Positions 49,801 to 59,200 of a stretch of DNA of 64,000 bases are shown here, in pieces. A program made the translations under genes and the position numbers. Under the pieces are notes generated by a model. The model worked only from the letters and a program-made list of their open reading frames with translations, ran no database searches and was not told the DNA's origin. Position 1 is the stretch's first letter. Every line of letters starts with the position of its first letter. Source of the DNA: Owenia fusiformis (lineage: Eukaryota; Annelida; Polychaeta; Sabellida; Oweniidae); assembly GCA_903813345.2 (NCBI GenBank), contig CAIIXF020000006.1:11166348-11230347 (forward strand), given 5' to 3'.

Positions 49801-50961
49801 GGGCATTGCACATCATTAAGGAAGACAAAATGTGTAGCCAACTTGTGTGGGACACAATAAGACAACCTCGATAATATTATAGGAGGATATCATGGGATAA
49901 ACCCTGAAGGTGTCATGATATGACTACATAAATTGCAAGTCAATGATGTCAAAGAAGAATCACAGGTAGGATTCATGGGATAACCTCTGATGGACATTTT
50001 TTGAAAGTACATGTATGTTTTTATAGACATCCTGCAGCTGGGTCAATAAGTATATTGAATCGTATACCACAGACACCAGAAGAGATAGTACAGTTGTCTA
50101 AAAAGAAAATGCCCCCCCCCCCACTCTGTGTACCAATGAAAAGTCTGGGGACAATCACAATGACCTGCAGGAATCCCTCTATATAAAAAATTATCATAAA
50201 TATATATTATATAGAGTATAGTAAATGTTTTATACAAACATCATACACATATCATAAGTGATGAGCATAGCAGGGTGGCGATTGGTGCGCCCCCCCATGA
50301 CTTATAAATTAATAAAGCAACAATCGCACCCTCCATTTGGATTTGCTTATGCGTCGATCGCACCCCTGCACCGCCCCCCCTGCCTGAAAGCTGACTACAC
50401 CCCTGCATATGATATCTGCAGGCCTGTCGACTTGGGAACACCTAAAATAAGTGACTCACAAATGTTGGTCCAAATCTGAACACCTTGGTCCAAATTTGAA
50501 GCAAATGCATGACAAATACGCAATATGGGTGAAAATCCTGAACAAATTGTTGTGGGACAGTTGACAGGCCTTTATCTGTGACCACAGGAACGAGAGTTCA
50601 TCCCCTCCCCCCTCTCACTACGTACCTATGTACAGTGAGGGGGTTGAACTGTTGTTCCTGGGCCTGTAACAGTGTCACATGATCTACCTCCTATAATTGT
50701 CCTTATCAGTCCTGCATGTCCTGGGCAGTCAACTAATGTGTACTGTAACTGTTCATGACCTCCCCCTTGTAAATGTTCTGGAATTTCTACAGTGAAACTT
50801 GAGAAACCCAAATCAAGTGTTATTCCTCGTTCTTTACTCTGTGGATTTTTGTCAAAACTTGCTGTACTAGCTACTGTGCTCAGCGCCTTGGATAGACTTG
50901 TTTTACCACTATCCACATGCCCTAAAACACCAATATTGAAATTCAAAATATTTTTAGCCAT
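43815..50961 (-). CDS. EEFSEC: Selenocysteine-specific elongation factor (eEFSec)
   Basis: Complete gene with seven coding exons: 50961-50688, 49530-49361, 48526-48437, 46823-46641, 46078-45995, 45752-45005 and 43996-43815. All are GT-AG in agreeing phase, giving 576 residues (human about 596). eEFSec carries Sec-tRNA to the ribosome and, with SECIS-binding protein 2, recodes UGA. The GTPase domain shows the P-loop GHVDSGKT (residues 14-21), QSKERGITLDLGFS, DCPGH and the NKVD motif in VVLNKVDLIPE. Later domains contain VDHCFSIRGQGTVMTGT, KVIKKIKSMQMFKQPI and the eEFSec-typical TCRLAFHG. The Sec-specific C-terminal domain IV follows: ADDYSVICRGLFKKES, FGQSGKFKV, a Lys-rich linker and LAFKRYIYDPKKLMKQT, matching human LTFKRYVFDTHKRM. 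An in-frame ATG four codons upstream (50973) is an alternative start. Intron 3 holds a 1.1-kb foldback element. Confidence 0.95.
47236..48379. mobile_element. TA-flanked near-palindromic element in EEFSEC intron 3
   Basis: An 1144-bp element bounded by TA at 47234-47235 and 48380-48381. The left end CAGGGTGGGCCAATAAAAAT equals the reverse complement of the right end. Arms of about 380-480 bp are inverted copies almost to the centre: TTTGAAGGG/CCCTTCAAA, GGTCTCAACACAAT and CAGCCCAGACTGATTG/CAATCAGTCTGGGCTG all pair. They leave an unpaired core of about 47720-48000, and the left arm has roughly 100 bp that the right lacks. The right end lies 57 bp from the exon 3 donor. No transposase remains. 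Confidence 0.85.
50267..50408. repeat. Short G/C-rich-ended repeat
   Basis: Sits in EEFSEC intron 1 and is bounded by GGTGCGCCCCCCCATGA on the left and CACCGCCCCCCCTGCCTG, then GCTGACTACACCCCTGC, on the right. It resembles the CTGGCTACGCCACTGG and CTGACGCCCC ended repeats in VHL intron sequence and at 19.7-20.0 kb. Class unknown. Confidence 0.4.
50420..50570. mobile_element. Internally deleted copy of the 6434-6940 element
   Basis: Starts GGCCTGTCGACTTGGGAACACC and ends GGGACAGTTGACAGGCC, the same inverted ends and subterminal sequence as the 507-bp copy at 6434-6940. It includes TCCAAATCTGAACACC and CATGACAAATACGCAA. The poly-G centre is missing. It lies in EEFSEC intron 1. Confidence 0.75.
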
Positions 50962-51060
50962 GTTGCAATACATGATGACCCACTTAGCGAGTGCGCATGC
51001 GCCAGTTCTACTTCCTGAGAGTAAAGTGAGATTTTGCTGAATTTCTCGTTATTATTTAGA
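50962..51060. promoter_or_regulatory. Divergent EEFSEC / short-transcript promoter region
   Basis: Relatively GC-rich sequence with GCGAGTGCGCATGCGCCAG (contains the palindrome TGCGCATGCGCA-like core, an NRF1-type site) just upstream of the EEFSEC start. CTACTTCCTGAGAG, a pyrimidine-rich possible start site, points the other way. The NRF1-like reading is inferred from the CGCATGCGC core only. Confidence 0.4.
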
Positions 51061-51590
51061 ATATCACCGTTAATATAAATACTTGATTGTGCATAGTTTG
51101 CTATAAGTAAGAATCGATTATAAATAAACATTTTATTGTATATATTCATGTCTCTGTCGTTCTGGAAAGGAAATAGATCGAATTATACGCTGATTATACG
51201 TCGAAATTTCACCTAATATCGCCCATATATATTCACATTTTCAGCTTCATACTTGATACTGTCTATGTTTGTGATGACTAAACACGGGTTTCTCTTAAAA
51301 TTATGAGTTATATAGGTGTCTGACATTCCCTAAGAATTAAAGTAGCCTGAAAGTTTATTTTTATTGCAGTTCAACACCGTCAGAAAAACAGAATCATGCC
51401 CAAGTACAAACCAACAAGGGCAAAGAAGTACTCAGACCCGAAGACATAACCTCATTTGATCCTTTGGTCTAGGTTACTCTAGACCTTACCCAGTAGGTCA
51501 GTAGTCCCTAACAACAACATGGTCAGGATGTCTGTCTTATACAAACATTGCTAATGTGCACTACCGAAAATAAAGTCCCTCAGTAGGTCT
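51010..51590 (+). ncRNA. Candidate short spliced transcript (possible snoRNA host)
   Basis: Possible exon 1 begins around CTTCCTGAGAG (about 51010) with a GTGAGA donor near 51024. Exon 2 starts at 51370 after TTTTTATTGCAG and ends near the AATAAA at 51569. The longest ATG frame in exon 2 is only 17 codons (51396-51449, MPKYKPTRAKKYSDPKT), which I do not recognise. The layout (short exons, pyrimidine-rich start, minimal ORF, box C/D-like sequence 46 nt before the acceptor) is that of a snoRNA host gene, but a micropeptide is also possible. Confidence 0.3.
51265..51330 (+). ncRNA. Candidate box C/D snoRNA
   Basis: Box C GTGATGA at 51271-51277 and box D CTGA at 51320-51323 are 42 nt apart, with an ATGT/ACAT pair outside the boxes. 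The position 46 nt before a 3' splice site is near that of intron-encoded animal snoRNAs. The guide region before box D would be TTATATAGGTGT. The terminal stem is weak, and no C'/D' pair was clear. Confidence 0.3.
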
Positions 51591-52867
51591 AGGCTCTAAT
51601 AGAATGGGACTGACCCCGGAGGGTTCACTTTAAATAATTTTGGAAGGTATGTGCAGCACGGCCAATTTTGGCTTTGGGCATCAACCATGGAAATTGGCGA
51701 ATCTGAGAAAAATGGAAAAATTGTCTAAGACTCTACGAGAGTACCTTTTTGAGGTCAAAAATCAGTTCTTCTACAAAAAATGGTACTAAATTGGCTAAAT
51801 CAGTTGCTGAGGGTCGGGACAAATCAGCCGAAAAGTGAATTTTTAGTCAATTTACCAGTATTTCTGAAAATTTAGTCCCAGCAAACTCCAGAGGAATTTG
51901 ACATGGACATCTATGAAGTTGAGAGGAATAAAATGGACTTTTATAAGTCTGAGAGGAATTTAACATTGAAAGTTTCAAACTTGAGAAAAAATTAACATCG
52001 AAAAAATGCTTAAAATATTGAAGTGAACTTCCTAGGGACTTACCTTATCGATATTTTACAACCAATAATGGTTGTACATGTAAGTACAGTACACATAACA
52101 GTGATCTCCAAAGGATTTTTTCACATGAGGGTGCAAAATTCTCATTTTCACAATTAAGACCAAAATTGGTCAAAATGTGCCCATTTTATGATTTTTGTCA
52201 TTTTCATGATTTTTGTCATTTTCAAGTGGGTGCAAATGGATTTCCAGGTGGGTGCAAGCCTATTTTCAAAGTCTCAGGTGGGTGCTGTGCCCACTTCCTT
52301 TAATGCTGGGGAGATCACTGCATAAGTCTGTAAGTTGTACAGTATTGAATCAAAAAATACTTTTTGAGTTTTAAAAACACCCCACAGACTGAAATAACCT
52401 ACCAAATATAAATTCTTGGGTATATTTTCACGGGGTGCCATCGAATAATTTTGGGGTCGTACCGGAGAATGACATTTTACTAGGAAATGGCAATAATTTA
52501 GCACAATATATTTTTTAACTAGAGTTCTACTTTGATTTTGACAAAAGTAAGTATTCCATGCAATGACTATTACATACATGAGTTTGTAGGAATTCTGTTG
52601 GAGCCCAGTTCTGATCAAGTACGAAGTTATTGAAATCAGCGCAGACAGACTTTACTCCGAAAGATGGTTTTTTGATTATAACTTTTTACAACATTTAAAT
52701 ATAGGCTTTTAAAAAATGTCCGACACAGTCCTTATACTGTTGAATACTCCTGTTAATTCTGATTCACACGTCTAGTCCTAATACTAGATAGTATAAGAGG
52801 CCACGCATTTCATTAGCCAAACCAAAAGCAATCCAAGATATACTGTTATTTAAAAGTGGATTTCCCC

Positions 52868-53036
52868 TTTTTGAGCTGAATGTACACTTCTTAATGCTGA
52901 AATTGATAGTTTGAGTTTATCCTTATATTTTAAGAAAATAGGTATGTCAAAGAAGATGTTAAGCCAAATGCTGCCTTGATAGCTCAGAAAAAGTTGAAAT
53001 TTTCCTATTTTCTCTCTACAGGCCTTGTTGCCACTT
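52868..53036 (+). repeat. Dispersed repeat (inverse copy at 27425-27605)
   Basis: Shares, in order, TACACTTCTTAAT, CAAAGAAGATGTTAAGCCAA and TTTTCTCTCTACAGGCCTTGTTGCC-type blocks with the minus strand of 27425-27605. Coding capacity none. Confidence 0.65.
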
Positions 53037-53188
53037 TAATTTATCAAGTCATGAGTGTCATGCAAAAAATTAGCTTTCTTGAGTAGATTATTTTAATTAG
53101 CCTATTAATTTGGGAATTCATGTGAGAGCTTGAAATAAAACATAATGTCTTTTATAATATACAAATATCATTCAAAGTCATGTAGGCT

Positions 53189-53410
53189 TCACTTGCGGAT
53201 CCAGAAGCCAACAGAGGGGGCACATTTCATGTCGGCAAAAAGATTTAAAACCAAAAATTACGGCCTTTTTTTTATAATTTGGCCCAAAAAAGTCAAGAAA
53301 TGCTAAGTCATGTGCCCAAAAATTTTTGGGACCCTAACATTTTTTTCTAGGCCCACACTAAGGGGGGAGGGGGCATGGCCCCCCTTGGATCCCCCTGGAT
53401 CCGCCAGTGC
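53189..53410. mobile_element. TIR element in an occupied site with an empty-site match
   Basis: Ends CACTTGCGGATCCAG (left) and, in reverse complement, CACTGGCGGATCCAG (right). Poly-purine or G-rich blocks flank an AT-rich centre. The flanks (GTAGGCTT ... CTTACACCATGG) correspond to the uninterrupted GTAGGCTTACACCATGG at about 54191, so this insertion can be read against an empty site; the duplicated target would be CTT. Confidence 0.7.
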
Positions 53411-55780
53411 ACTTACACCATGGCACTAAACATTCCTTGGACTGGGTTTGATTCTCAAACAACTTGATATTTGTAATACATTTCAATTATCTTGAATTTG
53501 ATAATTACCCAGGCCAGGGTTACTGAACACTTCGAGGCGTACACTGATTTTAACTAAACCAAATTTAAATAAGGGTCAATTTGATATATTACATCAATAT
53601 CTTTATTTTTCTATCTACAGTTAAGAAAACGCAGCAGTTTTTAAAGATTATGAGACCGATGCAGAGTTGTTGCAAGTAGCAGAAGATTGGTCAGTGGTCA
53701 TCCAAGTACTACCCAACCATCCCCTATGGTGAGATAATTATTTTAAATACATATTTATTAGATTATATTTGTCTCAATGTATAACTTTTAAGTATAAAAT
53801 TGAAGAATATTCTGAAAAAATATTTATTGAGAAATGCAAAGGGAAAAATTTAAATTCACAATTTTTATATGTTTGTATCTACTCAACTAATTTTGTATTA
53901 TTTTATTTTTCAACTCTGGCACACCCAACCTGATTATGATTTCTGGCGATCCCACGCAACATGACAATGAGAAAGAATGATGGTGTATGATCCTGGCACA
54001 CTCCACCCAACTTTGATTTCTGATGATGATGCATCAAGCTGGAAGTTTAGTGTACACCAACACACATATAATGCTACATCATGTACTTATCTTTGTTAGA
54101 AGGTCCCATGTCATTGTGAAACCGGAAAGTATTTTCAAGAAAAAGTCAAAAGTAATGTGATGTGATTATACAAATATCCTGCAAGTTGTGTAGGCTTACA
54201 CCATGGAACTAATCATTCCTTGGATTGGGTTCAATTCCCAAATGACTTGATATAGTATTCACATTTCACTTTTATTTTGGCTTTTTATAGAAGCATATAC
54301 ATAGTTTCATCTAAAAAGTTTATTTTTTTATTTATTTATTTGCACACACTTTTACAGCAGTGGCACATGGGTCCTTAAGTCCCAGTGCGGCATATTACAT
54401 ATTAAAATTACATAGTATAATATTCAAATTATTTAAAGAACAGTTAAAGGGAGAATCAGATCTATTGGGAGAGACAAATTGCAAGCGACATGTACAGTTG
54501 ACCTACCAATACATGTACATGTATATTCCTTCAGGCTCAAATTAAAATATGATACTATATCTCCCTAAAGATCCATGATACCTGTATGTTATGAACTGGT
54601 GAAATTATCAATTAGGATTCAGTGTGCCAAAATGGGGAAAATTGTTTAAATTCTCCCAAATAAAAATGGTAACCATAAAATTAAAATAGAATGTATTATT
54701 GTAAAAATCCTAAAGTTTTTCTCAAATAATACAGCTGAGCTACATGTACTTTGGGTATTTTAGAAAATAGCATGGGCTTTCAATAGAATATAGGCATGAC
54801 AAGGAATGCTATGAGTCCAAAATATTTTGAAACTAAACAATTTTTGTAAAGAGTAACCATCTGGATTTTGCTAGATCTGCTTCTGCCTTTAAATGGTGCT
54901 GGAATAAAGTCCCAATGGTGCTTGATTGATGCTTGGCTGTGCTTGGCAGTGCTTGAATCACAGGGTAAGACTGGTAATTAATTGTTTTGATGTCCTTTTG
55001 GCTTAAATGAAATAAACCACTGGAAAACACCAGATATATTTATTAAATAAATTATTTATTTAATCATATGCACTCAATGACCCCAAGGGGTTTCCCAGGG
55101 AATTCCCTCCAAAGGTGTCAAACTAGCTCAGTACCAAGGCATCCAGGGCTACCAAATGTTGTATATTTAAGTGTCATTGGCTCAAATAATAGGTTTTTTA
55201 AAGACTATCTACATGATGACATGATAGGGATACTATGAGTTGATGAACCACTGCCAGTTGCCCGGGACCAGTTATCAATGTCAACGAAAAGTCGTACAAA
55301 ACGTCTGCTCCAATGAGGGGGTATGTTCTCTTTTATTAATGGTGTAAATTTCACCAATTTAAGGGAAATGATACATAGGGATCTTATATCAATATTGAAA
55401 TGTAAAATAAGCAACGAAACAGCATGGTTATGGCATATGAGAAGAATTTGTGGGACCTATTTTGAACAATTTTACACTGACTTCCTGTATGAGAGTAAAC
55501 CGGAAGTTGATTTTACTCTCATGCGCAAGAAATGTGCGCAGGAAACTTAAGTGGGTCATCGTGTATTGACCTTTTGATTACTTCCGGTTTCACTTTCGTC
55601 TCGCCTTGATTGAAATGAATATTGCAAAGATAAGACATACTTTTGAGAAATATTTATATGCTTTTCAAATAGTAAATTGTATATTGAATTATAATTATGT
55701 CTAATAATTGGCCGTTTTGCCTGTTTGATTGAGATATAAGCATTTTAATTATTGGCGACGTAACTACCGCCAGTGATTGA

Positions 55781-56262
55781 CAGTTCAAAATGGCGGAAGA
55801 ACTGAAAATAAATTTTGAAGAATTTTATGGATGAAATGTCTCATTTTACAGTATAAGGTGAGTTATTCTTCACATATCGATTTTGCCTATTACAGATATA
55901 CGTCTAATGCATATAATCCGTGCCATATTGTGTCTCTTATAATGAAGATAAGCATAGAAATAATCATTTTTATTCTTTGTTTTGAAAATAAATTATTTTT
56001 CCTGGACAAATTCCAGACATTTCCTCTATGAATGCAACATGGATCAATATCAAAGAATTTATTTCTTGACTTTATGATCACTTTATTGTTTGATTTCATA
56101 GCATATTTTATTTCTTTAGACTACATGACTGCAGCTGTAGATCTGTGTATTGATTTTCAGATTGCTAAGGCACAAGGTAAAGTCCATGTGATGAATTCTT
56201 CTGCAGTTTTGATCTTCCCCATCAAAAGTTTATGATATAAGGAAAATATTACCAAAACAACC
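55781..56262 (+). promoter_or_regulatory. Probable WDR47 5' leader with an upstream ORF
   Basis: The region around CAGTTCAAAATGGCGG holds a 14-codon frame (ATG at 55790, MAEELKINFEEFYG, stop 55834) followed by TATAAG|GTGAGT, a strong donor after 55857. An acceptor (GATTTTCAG at 56152-56160) and further sequence lead to the WDR47 start at 56263. This fits a non-coding 5' exon with an upstream ORF, but exon limits are inferred. Confidence 0.4.
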
Positions 56263-59200
56263 ATGCCAAGCACAATATTTAGTTTTGCTGAGGTGGATGT
56301 CATCAAACTTGTATCAGAATTCCTTCAAAACAGGGACTTGAACATTTCTATGTTATCACTTGAGCGTGAAACTGGGGTGATAAATGGAGTCTACTCAGAT
56401 GATGTTTTGTTTCTCAGACAGTTAATTCTTGATGGACAGTGGGATGATGCTCTTGAGTTTATTCAGCCACTTGGCAAGGCAGACAGCTTCAACTTGAAGC
56501 TGTTTATGTACTTGATTCTGAAGCATAAATATCTAGAGTTACTATGTTTGAAAGAGGAGACAGGAAACCATGAGTTCACAGTTGACGAAGTTGTGACATG
56601 CTTGAATTCGCTAGAACAATATTGTCCTAATAAGGAAGATTACAGTAATTTATGCTTATTATTGACATTGCCAAAACTTTCTGAGCACCATGACTACCAA
56701 AATTGGAACCCTAGCAATGCAAGAGTACAATGTTTTAAGGATGTATATCCATTGGTTGAAATGTTATTGAATGACAGAAGAGCGGAACATGCAGTTGCAG
56801 TATCGAAAAATGACAGGCTGATTCAATTATTGATCAAAGGATTGTTATATGAATCTTGTGTTGAGTTCTGTCAAAATAAAGCAACAAGCTCGGATTCAGA
56901 TTCCAGTAAACTACAAATGTCAACTATTTTGAATGGAACTGGATTTAGCGATGCTGACATGAGCTTGTTATCCTGGCTCCAGAGTATCCCGCATGATACA
57001 TTTGGATGTCCATTTGAACAAAAAATGTTAAACATTGACATTAAACCACTAGAAAAACCTTCTCTTGACGCATCCTGGTCAGAGCAAATCTTGGTGACTC
57101 CCATAAAGCCAAAGATGTTTCCGCACAGTGCAGTTCCAACATCAAGACCACGCTCTGCAGAGTACATGTCTCGATCTATGATCCCACAATTTGAAGGTCT
57201 TGCCCAGGGTCTTTTACAAGGCAGGGCAGATATATTCAACAGATCATCACCAAGCAGCAATCCTCTTTCGCGATCCTATCATAACGCCAGCTTTCAGTTA
57301 AATCCTACTCACGCTCCACAGAAGCGTGACATAATGAGCACTTCTATTGACAAACTTTTCCAAACATCTGAGTATATAGATACTCAGTGTAATGTCTCGA
57401 GTGAATTTGAAAACACTCCTCCTAAGCCATATCCAAAGATGCCAACACAGTCTGTCACCCCACCCCAGAGTCCCAGATCAAAACCTTCAGAGAAGTATAA
57501 CACATCCCCTGAAAAGGGTTATAACAATGGAAAATCGACACCAGTTCAAGCAAACACCCCACAATCTTCCATGAAGGAGAGCATGCATGATTCAAGTGCT
57601 GAGCTGTTCAAAGAATACCAGAAACAGAAGCTGAAACTCCAGGAACAGCTAGCGATGCAAGAGAAACAACGTTTGGAGATGCAGAAGCAACTTTTAGAGA
57701 TGGAGATTCGAGAAAGAACCAGCATCGATGACACACAGTTGAATAACAGTGCAGAAATGTATACATCATACAATTCAAATATCAAACTTGACAACCAAGG
57801 TATGTTCCCATTAAGCTGCCTTAATTTTGATTTTTTTTGCATTAAAACCTTTATTTTCCTATCTCTGTGGGGGTTAACATGGTTAAAGGGTCGCAAAACT
57901 ATTTTTGAGTCTGTGACCCTTTATTGTAAACTCTTCCTTAATAAAAGTGCTTACATGTAGTACATTTTTTGAAGAGATCGAGTTATATTTAATTTTTAAA
58001 ATAAATTGCTACACTGTATTTTCAATCATTGATTTTCTCTTGTATTTATTGAGGGAATATCAACAACTGCTTGCTTGCTATTTAAAGATTATTTCAACTA
58101 CATGTGCCACAATTATTTTCATATAGATATTGATAGATAAATTAGGCATCATCTACATTCAATTCTTCATGTAATCAGTTTTCCTGTGGGTGGAAGGTTT
58201 CGTTAACTTAAAAGTTTAAAACCTTTAAGAGTACCTTTTTGATTAAAAAAAATTCCAAAATGGCTGTTTAGTTGTAGCAAAGACAGGAAGATGGGTTAGG
58301 CGTGACATAGATTACTTGAAGAATTTAGTGTGAATGTTTTAAGACAACCTCAATTATTTTTTGAGATTAGCACTTGGTGTTTTGAACACATGACTGTATT
58401 ATATGTATTGTTTTGTCTTCATTATTATCCCAACGAACGAAGTTCGTTAGGGATATAGTGAAGCCCTCCATCCGTCTGTCCGTCAGTGTTTCCATGGACT
58501 AAAACGTTAAACCCACCTATGCCCAGTCACAAGCCTGAGGAACCTGCTTTTATATCTAATGTGGATTTTTATCTTACCAATCATGACTTAAATATTAATA
58601 TGGGTATTTCCTATAATTAATATATACTGGATTTTAACTTACCAAATATGACTTCAATATTAATATGGGTTTAAACCTATAATGTATTAAATACTGGATT
58701 TGATAAGTAAATAAAATCAATTATAATCTACCTATATGATGTAGATATCCAAATGTTGGTCTGAATTTATCTTTGTGGAAAGATATTGTATGCTTCAGTT
58801 GCTCTTTAACAAAACATGTGGGACAGTGTATCTATATATTACAAGATGTCCGTCAGTCAGTCAGTCTGTCCGTCTGTCCGTCTGTCCAGAAGATAACTCA
58901 AATACTAGTTGACAGATTTTCTTCATATTTAGTGGAAAGATGTATATTGGTGAATAGTTTTACGCAATAAAACGATTTTTCAAGATGGCCGCCGCTTTAA
59001 AAATAACGGGACTTTTTCGCAAAAATCATAAATTTTTCATTCTCAACCAAAGTAATTAATATTATTGTTTGAAATTTTGGTAGTATATTCACAACATTTA
59101 TCTATTTCACATATATTCCGTGTTTTTCATCCTGACCCCCAGGGGCCATGTATGGGGGGTCAGGAAAACAAAAATTTTCGCTAATTTTTAGATCTTTCTG

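Larger units (their letters stand above)
51591..55780. other. Repeat-containing spacer before WDR47
   Basis: No gene recognised. It holds related copies of repeats seen elsewhere: a fragment of the 11.0-kb VHL-intron foldback arm at 52600-52730 and the dispersed repeat at 52868-53036. Two copies of a TACACCATGG-containing repeat lie at about 53175-53475 and 54175-54260, the first interrupted by a TIR element. Confidence 0.5.

Noticed and set aside
54220-54250. GGTTCAATTCC, like a tRNA or SINE B box
   Set aside because: No A box at the right distance and no acceptor stem; at most a weak hint that the surrounding repeat is tRNA-derived.
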